Positions 1-12,680 of a stretch of 64,000 nt of DNA are shown here, one piece after another. Numbering within the stretch: position 1 is the first letter of the stretch; each line of letters starts with the position of its first letter. A program made the position numbers and the translations under genes. The notes under the pieces were generated by a model. That model was not told where the DNA came from, did not search any database, and saw nothing but the letters and a program-made list of their open reading frames with translations. This stretch comes from Terebella lapidaria. Taxonomy: Eukaryota; Annelida; Polychaeta; Terebellida; Terebellidae. Where the stretch lies: positions 5,828,001 through 5,892,000 of the forward strand of contig OX424560.1 in the NCBI GenBank assembly GCA_949152475.1, read 5' to 3'.

Positions 1-660
1 AATTTCTACCGGACAAAACCTTAACCTTGTTGAGCTCAATAATAATTGTTTCTCATCTTAACTATTTTTATTGAGGTCAATAATAGACTTAACTAGCAAA
101 AAAAATGCTAACTTATTTGGTTACAGACATAAAATGTCTACTGGACAGAATCTTTACCTTGTTGAGCCCAATAATAAATATTTCTTGTCTTAACTATTTT
201 TATTGTGGTCAATAATAGACTAAACTAGTAAAAATAATGTTAACTTATTCAGTACACCCATGAAATCTGTACTGGGCATACTTTCACCTTGTTGAGCTTA
301 ATAATAAATATTTCTCATCTTAACTATTTTTATTGTGGTCAATAATAGACTTAACTATTTTTATTGTGGTCAATAATAGACTTAACTAGTGAAAATAATG
401 TTAACTTATTCGGTTACACCAATGAAATTTGTACTGGACAGAACATTTACCTTGTTGAAGTTAATAATAAATATTTCTTGTCTTAACTATTTTTATTGTG
501 GTCAATAATAGACTTAACTATTAAAAATAATGTTAACTTATTCAGTTACACCCATGAAATTTGTACTGGACAAAACCTTTACCTTGTTGAGCTTAATAAT
601 AAACGTTTCTCGTCTTAACTATTTTTATTGTGGACAATAATAGACTTAACTAATAAAACT
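1..660. repeat. Tandem array, unit about 131 bp, about 5 copies
   Basis: The phrase ACCTTGTTGAG recurs at roughly 24, 156, 288, 451 and 583, which gives a period of about 131 bp. One unit carries an extra internal duplication of about 33 bp (TTTTTATTGTGGTCAATAAT appears twice in 325-380). The array runs off the left edge of the window. The same array is at 36151-38460, where it is interrupted by another element. Confidence 0.85.
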
Positions 661-934
661 AATGTTAAATTATTCAGTAATATTGTCCTGTTTTCACTGA
701 AAACTTCAGTTCTCCATTCTGAACAAGAAACCAGTGTCATTACCTTCCACTGTACAGGCTATTGGAATGATCGTACATGTCAAAATGGATATTTCAAAAT
801 TCTGTAATAAGTTAGGCTGTTAACATATTAATATTTATATGATCATTCTAAAAAACGATTGGTTTCGTGTGACAGCCCTTCCCAACAACACTTCCAAATA
901 TTATCGAGATTCGTCAAAAATTGCAATCTGTAGA

Positions 935-1230
935 GCGTTCACAAGCCATGTGTCTCAAACAGGCTGTTTTCAATGCAAAATGTGTCCCCAAACGACCAAT
1001 TCAGTTGCCACCGCAACCAAAATCGATTGGTGTCGGGATCTTACCATAATATATGTGCCTGCAAAAAATAATGGTGATCGGGTGAGAATTGCGGCCTGTA
1101 GCGCGTTCACAAGCCATGTGTCTCAAACAGGCTGTTTTCAATGCAAAATGTGTCCCCAAACGACCAATTCAGTTGCCACGGCAACCAAAATCGATTGGTG
1201 TCGGGATCTTACCATTATATATGAAGTATC
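935..1230. repeat. Direct repeat of about 168 bp, two copies plus a stub
   Basis: GCGTTCACAAGCCATGTG starts at 935 and again at 1103, and both copies continue through GTGTCGGGATCTTACCAT. A truncated third start lies near 1720. The same pair is found at 38694-38985 in the second copy of the block. Confidence 0.85.
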
Positions 1231-1741
1231 AACCGGCCAGCCTTTCGGGCCTTGGGGCCGGGACTTCGTCCGTGATCCCTCGTTGTCCCTTACCGAGAGA
1301 ATTTGTATATAGTTTTTTGCACGACGATCTCAAATCCACGTGGGCGGGTGCCAAAGTTCACGACAAACACTAGGGTCCAGTTTAAATGTTTATTGATGAA
1401 GAAATATGACCCTTAATCTGGAAATAACGTCTCCGATATACAGATAAATGTCTCTGGTAACAATTTATGACTTCATTCAGACTTCATTCACACGGATGTT
1501 GATAATATATTACAATTTCCAATGCTGTTCAAATTATGAGTGACGCCATTAAAGTCAGCATGTCCAGAGAGAGAGAGGAAGGGGCGGGGCCTAATATTAA
1601 TAAGTTTATGAAAGTCGTTCTGTATATTATATTAAAGAGCGGTCGGTCACAGGTCAAATAATACTACATATATGTGCCTGCAAAAAATAATGGTGATCGG
1701 GTGAGAATTGCGGCCTGTAGCGCGTTCACAAGAAAATCTCT

Positions 1742-1786
1742 GCGGACGCGGACGCGGGCGCGGACGCGGACGCGGACGCGGACGAC
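1742..1786. repeat. GGACGC hexanucleotide minisatellite
   Basis: About seven units of GCGGAC/GCGGGC in a row. It is strongly GC-rich against an AT-rich background. The second copy of the block keeps a shorter run at 38990-39013, so the array has changed length since duplication. Confidence 0.8.
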
Positions 1787-2178
1787 GAAGCCAAATCCAT
1801 AGTATCCGCCGAACTTTGTTCGGGGGATACAATAATACCGAACTTATCATTGTTGGTGGAAAACGACTGACAGGTATGTTTAATTTAACATCTGGGCTTT
1901 GAACCTTTCAATGCTCAATCATAAATGAACTGCCAGTATGATAAAACTCATTTTTAGTACATAGCTAATTCATTGCATGGAAATAAAATGCATTTAGTAC
2001 ATTCGGATATGTGCAAGGCACCATCTTCAACTCTTTTTTACATCTCAGCGCTTGATTGGGATGTCAGAATGCTTCGTCTAACTCATAATTCGAATATATA
2101 GTCACCCTCTTACTAATTACCTGAACAAAATTAGATAATTTATGCTGAGATCGCGATAGAACAAAACATAAACAAAGA

Positions 2179-2258
2179 TATCGTCAAGAATTTCGCGCAT
2201 AACGTCAAGAATTTTGCGCATAATGTCAAGAATTTAGAACCGATAACGTCAAAAATTC
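2179..2258. repeat. Minisatellite, unit about 20 bp, four copies
   Basis: Four imperfect copies of ATAACGTCAAGAATTTCGCG in a row, preceded and followed by unrelated sequence. Confidence 0.8.
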
Positions 2259-2449
2259 ACTTACCGCTGTGCCTCGAACAGGGGGTGTGTTTGGTAAATT
2301 CGTGTTCCGGTTGATCTTGCACTAGCTCAACATTCTCTGTTTAGGGCCAACCAAAAGGTTTCTATTGGACCAAAATTTACACAAGTACATTGGTAAATAT
2401 CTATGTATTCATTTGAATTTTTATGTAATTTTGTTTTTGACATTAGAGC

Positions 2450-2470
2450 GTTGGGGGCGAAGCCCCCAAC
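2450..2470. repeat. Perfect GC-rich hairpin
   Basis: Nine-base arms GTTGGGGGC and GCCCCCAAC are separated by the three bases GAA. It looks like a bacterial terminator in shape but sits in an animal intergenic region. It may be the end of a short interspersed repeat. Confidence 0.7.
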
Positions 2471-3552
2471 TCTCTACATGTCTATGTGCTGACTTTTTTA
2501 TGGAGGTTTCATACCAACCTATCAACGTCCGTTTTGGCATGTAAACCTTTGTACACCTACTTCAAATAAGGATTTTCTTCGTCCTTGACAAAAAATCTCT
2601 CGATTTGATGGCAAGCTTTGAATATTCCACAGTATATAATGCATAAATCGATGTGTTAGGTTTGAGAAAATTACGCAAAATGGTCAGCTCGTCTGAAAAA
2701 CGTCAAAATGGCGGAGCCGATGGAAATTCACGTTCCCAGAATGCAAAGCAAATTTTACCGCAATGACGCGTACTTTGGAACGCACAATTTTCTGTGCAGC
2801 ATTCTGTGCATGCATGTACATGTAACTTTGCGTGTGGCCTTTTTTTGGCGTTATCAAGTAAACACAACGATTCGTCTGCGGTACCACGACTACATTTACC
2901 GTAATTTGACATATTTTATCACTTGATAAGTTGTTCCTTGCTGGGTTGCGAAACCGTTTTATTTTAAACTGGTCTTTCAATTTGCTCAGTATGCATGTGT
3001 TATCTATATCATGATATCAGATGCAGATATTCCTCATAGTTCCCAATATTTTAAGGATATTTTATTGAGCTTCAATATCATTTAATCAGGCGTATCTGTT
3101 TAATTGAGTTCAAAATAAATGTTTACTTATTAGGAATATGATTGAAGTACGATTATGTGTTTCATCATAATATAAGGAATGAATTGGAATCATGTGGGGC
3201 ATGATATGGTTGTTTTCATTTTTTTTGCAGGTGGGGGGGGGGGGGGTAACGTTGTGTAAGATACATTCAGCTGTCGTGGTGCTGATGATGTGCTCGAGCT
3301 CTAATATCATCTCCCGCAGTTAGCTGCATTTTCTTGTTGATTATAGATGTACCGTATTTGTCATGCTTTATTTTTTAAAAACAATAAATCGGACGCAAAT
3401 TCCACATTCCTGGACCTCGTAATGTTTGTTGCTGTAGGGAATGATCAGTGCAATAGCGCGTGGTCTATTTTTAGATTACAACACGTGCTTTGAATTCAAT
3501 TCAGTTACTGGTATAACCATGGCAATACCTTTATGACATCATGGATCCGTCT

Positions 3553-3560
3553 GTGACGTC
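3553..3560. promoter_or_regulatory. Palindromic CRE-like site
   Basis: TGACGTCA, the consensus ATF/CREB site, lies about 140 bp before the start codon of the gene at 3702. A near variant (TGACATCA) precedes it by about 18 bp. Its position fits a promoter, but function is inferred only. Confidence 0.45.
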
Positions 3561-3701
3561 ATGTACTTTGGTACACTTCGTCTGCACGTGGTCGGCTGAC
3601 ACACATAAACTCGTCAAAACAAAAATAATCATTTGTTTACAATCAGTCATCAGCTTGATGGCTTGAAATCCAGTCATATTTTGCACTTCAAAATCGCAAA
3701 A

Positions 3702-6700
3702 ATGGCGCTTGTTGAGTCGCAGATTGATGTTCTGAAGTCAAACGCAGCAGAAGTGAAAGATGTCACGATTCACATTCACAACACAGGCGAAGGAAACGAA
3801 ATGGACACAAAAGAAAAATTGCCGCCAGAGCCAGAGGCAGAGAAAATCCACGATGACAAAAATAACAACCATGACAGTGTTGTCATTGACATTGAAAATG
3901 TGTCGATTGGCACTGTAAGTTGTCACATCGGTATCATAATTTTTAAAACTAAGGTCGAGTTCAACACAAAACTTTCAATGAATGAATAGATCTATCATCC
4001 AATACTTACAGCCGTAAACTAAAGTTCATCTGTCAGTGAAACACGCTTTTTGGCCGTAGTTTTGTTTTGGATAATCGAATCAACTTGAAATTTTGTGTCT
4101 TTATTGGGTATCATGCCGTAATTTTTCACCGAATGTCAGAGTTCTACCTCAAAAATTGAAAAAGTTAGTAATCTACCCCAATGTAATGTTAAATTTCAGC
4201 CCCACAATGGAATTTCAGGGTCTGCACACAAAAACGACTTTTATTTGATGTTTGAGTTATATACTGATTCAAAATAAACATGTTTACTTAATATACACTG
4301 CGACTATGCTTTCCGACTTCAAATCAAAGAAATAAATTCATTCTGTACTGGCATAAACATCATAAAAGCCCTGAATTTGTTGGAATTTGTTTGATGTCAT
4401 TTTGGACTGAAATTTAACATTGAGGTAGATTGCCAACTTTTTCATTTCTTGAGATAAAATTCTGAAACTCAGTGAAAAATTACGGCATGATACCCAATTA
4501 AGACATACAAAATTTCAAGTTGATTCGATTATCCAAAACAAAATTATCACCAAAAAGCGTGTGTCACTGACAGATGAACTTTAGTTTAGATCTAGCATCA
4601 TTCATAATCATAGATCGAATAGGTCAAGTTCAACACAAAACCTCATAGATCTATCATATGATTTTTGGTCACAATTTCGCCAGAGAGTGATTTCACTTTA
4701 GTTTTGACAAAAAGTTGTCGATTGAGACGATTGAATGAGAATTATATAACAAACCCAGTATTTCATGATGTTAAAAAAATGTTTTAAGTGTGAAATTTTT
4801 ATGATGTGAATTTTACACTAATTTTGACAAAAAGTAGTCGATTGAATGAGAATTATTGTATCCAATTACCTAGAACACAAATTTTAAGGATTCAAAAGTT
4901 CTGATTCAGTTTTCATGATGAACTACTGTATCATACAAAAATTCTCGATCGTTTACTTATTATTGCAATAACAATTTCAGCACTACGTCTTGTATCAATA
5001 ATTCGTGGTGTCAATGATAAACTACGAATATGATAGATCTAATATCATATATTTATGCATATTATTGTATTTTTATTTCTCAGAAGAAGTCAGAATCTCA
5101 CATGACGCCTCAAGTCAAGAACGAAATTGAATGTAAAACTCCAGGCATGAACATCTTCGCAAAACCATTCAAGAACTTTGCGGCCGGCGATGCTGTGACT
5201 ACAAACTTTGAGTCCCTTGAAGAGAAGATATCCCCGAAGGCGAATCCCATAAAGTCCACCGTATACGACACAAATCTGGATCGCCTTATTCCAGAGTTGG
5301 CTATGAGGATGAACCAACTCCTGAGTGCTACACCCTCAACACCGAGCAATCCACCGAACACCCCAACCATCGAGCAACTACTGAGGCACTGTGAAACTCC
5401 GAGGCCGAATCAAGCACCACCACAACCCTACGAAACACCATGCACACATCGCGATCGCACGGAATGCTACACACCAAAGCACGACCGAGTTCACCTGAAT
5501 ATGAAGAAATCCCATGCAATCAAGATCGGCCCAAAGGTCCCAGAATCGATCATCCTGACGAGCCCAACAGGAGAGACCAAGGTATTACTCGGGCCAGCAG
5601 AAGAGAAGGAGAACAAGACTGACGTGCCTAAGACTCCAAACAGGACTGACTACCCATACACACCGAGGTCACCGATAGTACGATTCAAACGTCAGTCTGC
5701 AGAGCAAGAACTCAAACTGGAACCCTGCACTGAAGCGACCAAAGATCCAAACATGTTTCCTTCCCTGCATGTGGCATCCACAGGCCTCCTCACGATATAC
5801 CTAAAGTTTGACATCTCAGTGGAGCTGACCTTGGACAGAGCGATACGAGTTGTCAACAATCGACATCGTGCTGTGGTGGCGAGCAACAACAAAGGTACCT
5901 CCTGCTGTATCCATCATCCAGCAGCCAAGATCTATCACGAGGGTAACACAACAGAAGCAGACCTTTTCCTCGACCGCAGAGCAAAGATGGCCAACGGGAA
6001 GATCACATTTGCCTGTGGAGACTCCTGCTTTCAACTTGCCCAGAACGGCATGCAGGTTGCTGCGAAGGACTTCAATGATCTGACGAATGACCAAAGTATC
6101 ACAATCCTCTTCTCATCCTCCAGTTACGGGCCCCACTTGGTCGCTCAGTATGAGGAGATGGTCTCAAACTCCACCTACAAAACACACAAAGATGGCGCAA
6201 TATCGGTCAAAGTCAATGGCATCAAGATCCACCAGAGGGCCAGTGGAGAAGTTTCGGTAACTGCAGGGCGAAAATACATCAGAACTTCCCCCATCCACGG
6301 CTCAATCGACATGGAAACTCATGCCCTTGAGATGTCTGTTGAACAGAACTGGCATGTCAAGATCCATCGTGGACCGTATCGCCTGACAGCAACATTTGAA
6401 GGTCTCAGCATCACTGATAACTTCAGAGAGTGTGGCTTTGACCAGAATCAGCAGGTCTTCATCCAACCACTGAGTGGGAAGAGACCAATGATGGGTTCTC
6501 CAGTGTCCCACTCCCCAGAGTGGAACAGTCCCAGCAGCAACAACAACCGATGGCAGTCAACTTTTGGCAGATCCCCGCAACAAGACAACGGCTACACCAG
6601 CTTCCAGAAGCATCACTTCCTGCCAAGACAGTATGATACGGGCGCAAACATCAGCAACAGCCGTCCAAGGTCCTTCAGTCACACTTTCGGCAGCAGAACT

Positions 6701-6838
6701 CCCAATAACATGAAGCCAAGAAGCATCTCCAGGGTCAACATGTCTAGAACAAACAAGCCACCTCCTCCGTTTCCAACATCGATGACGACGGATTCCTGCA
6801 CATCCCCGATACCGGCTCCACAGGTGTCGGCCGACTGA
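3702..6838 (+). CDS. Unrecognised 655-aa protein, two coding exons
   Basis: Exons 3702-3914 and 5084-6838 join in phase 0 across a GTAAGT donor and a TTTCTCAG acceptor, giving 655 aa. The ATG at 3702 sits in a good context (AAAAATGG). Residues 1-71 are acidic and polar. Residues about 72-300 are low in hydrophobics and rich in Pro/Thr-Pro (many TP pairs, for example TPSTPSNPPNTPT), so they are probably disordered and phosphorylated. Residues about 310-500 form a compact region of alternating hydrophobic residues (LTIYLKFDISVELTL, ITFACGDSCFQLAQ, YRLTATFEG) that looks like two beta-rich subdomains. The tail is again Ser/Pro/Asn-rich. The beta-rich part loosely recalls polo-box-like folds, but I cannot name a family. 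Exon 2 codon use and length leave little doubt that it is coding. Confidence 0.85.
4015..4588. mobile_element. Foldback element in intron 1 of the 3702-6838 gene
   Basis: The left arm from 4015 (TAAACTAAAGTTCATCTGTC) is the inverse of the right arm ending at 4588. The arms of about 200 bp stay matched through the segment near AATCTACCCCAATG (4173) and its inverse at about 4415. A direct repeat of about 40 bp (AGTTCAACACAAAAC) flanks the element at 3957 and 4628. The inner core is shared with the foldback at 55664-56242. No coding capacity is seen. Confidence 0.8.
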
Positions 6839-7399
6839 ATGCAGGGCTCAGCTGAAGGCAAAAACCACAAGTCAACCGTCAACATGGCAATCATGATGTA
6901 TATTTCAACTGATCATTACTTGACTTGCAATATCATATTGCCGAGATGGGTGGTTACATGAAAACATTTGGTGTTCTAATTTATTATTGATGAGTACTGT
7001 AATGAATGTGTACATATGAAGTGATTGCATGTAGATAAGTCTGCAAAATGTTGGATTGTTCTAAGGGCATCTTGTGTATATTTATAGCTTCAGTGATGTA
7101 AAATTACCGATCACATCAAAGCATGTTTATTTAAGTTCTCTTCCACAAAGAAATGCAATCATTTTTTTTGGTGATTAATTAACTAATAATATGCATGTAC
7201 ATATCAAATCAAACACCAGTAGACAAGCATCTGATCTGCATGAATGGAATATATTTTGACTGTGATATTTTATTAATATTTATTCTGAAATCTGAAACAA
7301 AACTGTTGTTCTGTTTGAATAACCAACATCTGCAGCTCAAAGTTAGCTCGTCTTTTAGACAATAACACAATCCAATCATTTATATGTGTCAAATGCAAT

Positions 7400-8023
7400 T
7401 TTATTTGCTCAACGTTGCATTCTTAAAATAAGATCCTCTAACAATCAAACAACTTTGTGTGGGCTGTTATTTTCAGTGTCAATATTTATAACAATTGTAC
7501 TAGAATAGCACAAGCTGTATACAGCAAATACTTGTTCACTCAACACATCTTAATGGTTTGAACATTCCAGTAAACGTGTTATCATCAATCTGAATGAATT
7601 TTCATGAATTTGTTGTCTTGTTAGTTTAATATCGAATTTAAATCTAGTTATATCTCAACTGTTGAAATGCACAAGTTTGGTGTACATGTATCTCGCATTA
7701 TGCCTGGAGATGTGCAGAAACAATAAAATGAAAGTCATTTTCAACAAGCTTGTTAGCTCGATTTTTCGAATAACCACAAGCACACATTGGTAATTTGGTA
7801 TACATGTACTGGTGGTTAGCATGCTCATTCACCCAGCAATAGCACAACCATTTACAACTTGCATGGGACCACGCAGATGTACACAGGATCACAAGATAAG
7901 CCACACCAAACATCCAACATCATTCGCAAGACTGCCTGGCATTAATTCATGTGGCAACTATAGCCTAGACGAACAACAGTTCTGCAGAAAATAGTATCAA
8001 TTCACACTTGTATCATTCCATCT
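7400..8023. other. Convergent 3' region between the 655-aa gene and MMADHC
   Basis: The two genes converge here. A minus-strand AATAAA (TTTATT at 7400-7405) could end the MMADHC transcript, which would overlap the plus-strand 3' UTR ending near 7740. No other gene is seen. The short open frames at 7698-7994 have no support. Confidence 0.4.
7722..7727 (+). terminator. Polyadenylation signal AATAAA
   Basis: Canonical AATAAA about 885 bp after the stop codon of the 655-aa gene. The stretch 6839-7721 is AT-rich with no open frame and is taken as its 3' UTR. Confidence 0.5.
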
Positions 8024-11000
8024 CTAGTCTGATTTCTTCTGCGTCATGTTGGCAAGGATTGGGTGATCACACGGGGCATCGGTGAAGAGCGAGCCGATGT
8101 AAGAGTGGGTTCCCCACAGGTGATGTGAAATGACTTTACAGCATCCTAAGTCATTGATTTCGAAGCCAAAGTGGCGATATCGCTCATCCGTCTCAAATAG
8201 TGTAGCACTGGTGTAGGCTCCGAGGTACTGCAATGAAGACATATTAATTCGATAAAATGACAGTTACTGAAAGCACAGTTGTGTCAGGATCACCTAAGTT
8301 ACCATGGCAACTATGGTACCCACTACGATTTAAAACAACACTTTCGAAGTTATGGATAACTTGACAACACTGCTTGGGGAAACTATTATATTGGAAAGTA
8401 CTTATTCTTAGCAGGATTTGTGGTAATCATTGAACTATGAAATGTAATCCCTGAGAAATTTAATAGTCCTTGCAAAAAGTACTCCCTTCACACTATGAGG
8501 TTAACAGTTTTGTCTCACCGGTCTGCCGGATGACGGGTCTATGAAGTCCGCCCAGTACCCAGCCTGGTGAAGTGCTCCACACATCTCCTGGGCACTCTCA
8601 ATGAACTGTAACATTACATGGAAGACAAACTTTATTGTCTAGTGGAAAAATGAATCAAAGTAAACAACAAAGCTATCTGTTCAAGTTTATAAGCAAGATG
8701 AGCATTCCACGGAATTATTTGGTGGATCAACAAAAGCACATGGTTGATTATGTCTTCATTCTATCTGAGATAATGGGATTAGCTGGCAAAGCTTGACGTT
8801 TTTTCCTTGATCATTGTCACATGCTTTCATTCATCCACCGTTATTCGAGTTATTCACGCATGCGCTTCAGCGATGCTGAACGGGCTTATTACATTGTATG
8901 GATGTGGTCCAAGCCAGGTTAGTTTCAATCTTGACAAATGTACCGTCAAAAATAATGATGTTTTAATCAAAATTTCCAACATGATGAATTTATCAGTGCG
9001 AAAAAGTGCATAAAATAGAGAGCTCTCACATGCTGTAGAAGCTGTTCCCTCTCTGCCTCCACCTCAGGATTCCAGCCAGTCATGTCATTGTCAGTTTTCT
9101 GACAGATTGTGATCACAGTTAGAGGACTGCTAGACAGGTTGCGCTCAGGGAATAGGTCTTGAAAATCTAAGAAAGGGAGAGAGTGTAATGTATTACTACA
9201 TGCACATGTGGTCTGCCTGTAGCTGCTTGGTAATAGTTCTTGGAACAACAAGGTACATGTAATATATACCTCCTTGTAAACGGAGACTAGTAGTTGTGCA
9301 AAAATGAATGTTACTTTCAATTCTACACATATGCTTTAAGTGATACAGAGACGAGATTCTAAAGGACAGGAGAAGATGACATGTTGTGTTTGAGGACTAC
9401 CTTTGCGTAGGAGATCTGGACAATCCTGGGACACACATTCCAGGAAGTCTCCCGGCGAGGGTTGGACCTCGAGGGAATACTGACTCTCCTGCACCGCGTC
9501 ATCCTGGACAGATTCAACAACACATCAGTTAAGGAGTCTGTACAATTTGTCACGATCATAATGGAACCTTTTTTAATATTAGTTGCAGTTGTCAGTCTAT
9601 GCAATCTAGTCCAGCTGAATCACCAAGTAGCTTAACGCTAAACTCCGGACTAGCCATGCTAATAAACTGATTGTTTATACACGTACATGTTATACAGACA
9701 GATGTTATGCAGACAGATCTTTTTGACTGTCAACAATGGTTTCTTGTATTAAAACAGGAAATTGTCTTTTATCATTGAAATACAGTAGGACTACCTCTTG
9801 TATCTTGTTCACAAACTGGTGCAACACGGATGTATGTCGCTCATGTGGCAGCTGTTCCGTGAGAATATCCACCTCCCTCTGCGCAGGCTGTTGAATCTGT
9901 TGAGCATTCCCAGCAATGGGAGGAGAAGGCCCAGTCATACCGGGCAAGGGAAAGCGACGATCTTGAGTCCCCAACAGCTCCGAGTGTGGGTCTGGCAGAC
10001 CACTGTGTTGTTCTGTCAGGTATACAGAATAGTCTTTTATCATGTTTATATTCGTGCAAACAAACATTCATAACTTTTTATTGAAATTCCTAACTTTTTT
10101 TATTGAAAATGTACATAATGATACTGGTAATAATGTGATTTGGAAAAGTAAGCTACTTCATAAACATTCAACAACCAAGCTGAACATGCTGAATGTCATT
10201 ATTAACATCTTGTATTAATATCTCAGTTAAGCTGGATGATTAGAATCAGATACTAGATGCAGGCCTTTGTCTCTATACACATTAACAAATGGCCACACAG
10301 TGTATATTACACATGACGCGTGATGGTGACTGTGTATGCGTTCGAACAGTGATGAGTTCTCGCTTTTAACATCCTCACCTTCAACAATGACCTCCGGCTG
10401 ACCATAATTTGGGTATCGTTCATCATATGAGGAGAAAGCTCGGAAATGTCGCACCACGGTGCTCAGGTTGGGCAGATACGCCACGACACGCGAGCGTCTG
10501 CACAGCAACTGTAAACATGGGAATAGAATGGGATTACATATATATCTTACAGGGGCCTTTTTGGAGTAAAACATATGACAAAGTGAAAGATCACCTATTG
10601 CTACATATGATTGGTATCAGAGTCATTGGTATTCAATACTGGTGCAGTACATTTACATCTATTTCAATTTAATCATTTTGATATTGAGAACATCAAATAC
10701 TGTAAAAAAACTAATTTAGTAATTTTGACGGCTATTAAATTTGGCAGTTGTGAGCCCGACGTTATTTGACAGAGAGATAATTTGGCGGTTTCAAAACCAC
10801 ATGTAATTTTTACCATATATCTAGTTAATTTAGCGGACAATTTAATATGGCGGTTTTTCCCCTACCGCCAAATCCGCCAAAATTAGTTGATTTACAGTAG
10901 TATACCAGAAGCAACTCGGCTCAACAACTGTTCTTTTTCTGAAGAAGAAATTGTTTAATACTATGTCTAGCAGAACCAATACTGCATGGTGTTCAATGTT

Positions 11001-12470
11001 TATACATATAAACATACATGCATGAGGACACGGCACGTAAAACCCAACATCAACCTGCATGTAGATATATCTGTTAGCCGAAGATGTCCTCTAAAACTTG
11101 TCACAGTTGATAGTACATTTACCCCTAGGGCCTAGTAGGGACTATGACAAATTTTAGAGCACATCTTTGCTCCTATCTGCTATGACTGAATCTCAGAAAG
11201 ATAAAAAGAAAGCAACATATATATTCTACATATTCAGGCAAGTGTTGAATGTTTTCTGGACTGAATCTCGATGCTCGACTGCAGGATTAGCCATCAGATT
11301 TTGATCAGGATCATTGCTGAATGATCATAGGGTGAAATGATGGATATTTAGCTAGATATAATATGTATAAAGACAGGTAAATTTATGGCAGTATTCACAA
11401 AATAATGTACACCGTATACAAAACCCATGACAGGTTTCTGACTGTAGATATATACTACTTATGTACTTTTCTGTCAAACTTTTGAATCCCTAAATAATAT
11501 TCTGATGGCAACAGCAAATTCAGCAATACATGACATGTGCAGGTGAACATGTAGCTTAAAAAGCCAGTAGCCTAAATATCATTATCATTACAGTGAAAGC
11601 AGTCATGAGAAATTTATACTATTGGGAGGATGTAAAAAGTTGAATGTCAATCAATATAGTTATTACATGTCCATTTATTACAATATCCTGATACAGGCTT
11701 GGGGTAGTTGAAGTAATTGTAAGTACAATATACATGTATATATATACTAGTATGCATGTTCAGGTTCATCTAAGCCAGGCACAATTTATTCAAATGCACA
11801 TCCATGGCACAGCAAGGGCAACTACAGTATCAACAGGGGAATAAAAGCAAAGATGGTTTCCCATGTTTCAAAAATTCTAATTTTCAGCACGCCAAAACAT
11901 ACTCATAAATGATGTCTATGCATATGATGTAATTATGGAAAGAAAGCACACAGCTCAAGCCTAGCAGATCCGTACGAGAATGGCATTCTGAGCCACAAAA
12001 TGAATATATCGGCAGGTAAATTATATCCAGTGAATATTATGAGTATGGTAGCACAAGAAATATTTGTTATCATGTACAAGATTCTGTTGCGGATTCCTTA
12101 TAGCTTTACAACTGTCGATTCCCTTCAATAAATACATGACACAATCTTTATGATGTGGTCAGTGCATACTAAAATACTCAAAAGTTAAAAGTACTGGAAG
12201 CACATGCAAGTATGTTGCGATACAACATGTATGAAAAGCAAACTGATTCATAAACTCAAGGATCACGAAGTGATACAAGAGCTTACCCTTTTCACATCAG
12301 TTGTTAAAATCTGAGAACCATAATGAACAAAATATTTATTATAGCAGGATTTTGAATTTCAAGGAAACATCTGTATTTAATTGAAACACACAAATTTAAT
12401 ATTCTCAATGAATATTCAATATTGATTGCATCTTTTATCAACAGATTTATACATTTACCCTTGTTGCCAT
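8024..12470 (-). CDS. MMADHC: Cobalamin trafficking protein CblD
   Basis: Seven coding exons on the minus strand: 12470-12459, 10508-10379, 10012-9795, 9503-9401, 9166-9030, 8605-8519 and 8227-8024. All joins keep phase and give 296 aa, the same length as human MMADHC. Landmarks that match the family are [13 protein letters not shown] near the N-terminus, [63 protein letters not shown] and [16 protein letters not shown] near the C-terminus. The last motif contains the cysteine that in the human protein joins cobalt in the complex with MMACHC. The Arg-rich, acid-poor first 40 residues fit a mitochondrial targeting leader. The protein directs vitamin B12 to cytosolic methionine synthase or mitochondrial methylmalonyl-CoA mutase. 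Exon 1 codes only four residues (MATR) and is followed by a ~1.95-kb intron. Confidence 0.95.
10699..10899. mobile_element. Small foldback (TACTGTAAA family), copy in MMADHC intron 1
   Basis: Starts TACTGTAAAAAAACTAATTT and ends AATTAGTTGATTTACAGTA, so the ends are inverted. The inside carries repeated AATTTGGCGGTTT phrases. A close relative is at 57698-57910 in ATG9 intron 11, and looser ones lie at 56816-57030 and 59910-60124. Confidence 0.75.
10900..12458. other. Rest of MMADHC intron 1
   Basis: AT-rich intron sequence with scattered TACATGTA words. I see no further exon, RNA gene or clear repeat in it. Confidence 0.5.
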
Positions 12471-12680
12471 TCTGTCGGACTTTGCCTCGGCTATGTTGGT
12501 GGTGATTACACAGCACTCGGTGTTGGCAAGTCAGTTGTCGGATATTAATTGACACCACAGCATGGAGGCCAGTCTGTAGATCAATCAAATGATCAAAATT
12601 GGTCCAAAGGCTGAGAAAGGTTACAGGAGAAAGCTGTCAAAGTCCGAAATTGTCATTTTTCGACAACATGTGCCCATGGA

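Larger units (their letters stand above)
1..1842. mobile_element. Left copy of a duplicated repeat unit with tandem array, GC minisatellite and terminal hairpin
   Basis: This block matches 36151-39068 almost base for base over most of its length. It consists of a 131-bp tandem array (1-660), a unique stretch (661-930), two and a partial third copy of a ~168-bp repeat (935-1230, and again near 1720), a GGACGC minisatellite, and an end with a hairpin around CCGAACTTTGTTCGG (about 1808-1836). The left copy carries about 450 bp (1219-1668) that the right copy lacks. Tandem arrays ending in a hairpin resemble non-autonomous Helitron-like elements of bivalves, such as the oyster pearl type, but I see no clear TC start or CTRR end, so the class is only a guess. 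The open frames here follow the repeat units and are not treated as genes. Confidence 0.6.
1843..3540. other. Intergenic stretch with minor repeats, no gene seen
   Basis: Contains a short minisatellite (2179-2258), a perfect GC hairpin (2450-2470) and a run of 14 G (3233-3246). The open frames at 2684-2980 and 3110-3310 are short, overlap on opposite strands and show no recognisable protein, so none is called. Confidence 0.6.

Noticed and set aside
1-660. Regularly spaced repeats that could suggest a CRISPR array
   Set aside because: Units are contiguous at 131 bp with no unique spacers, and the genome is animal.
839-1373. Open frames with a repeated ~40-residue block (also at 38627-39079)
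   Set aside because: The peptide repeat simply follows the ~168-bp DNA repeat, both overlapping frames are open, and nothing resembles a known protein. Read as non-coding repeat.
2450-2470. Rho-independent terminator
   Set aside because: The shape fits, but there is no T run after it and the setting is eukaryotic.
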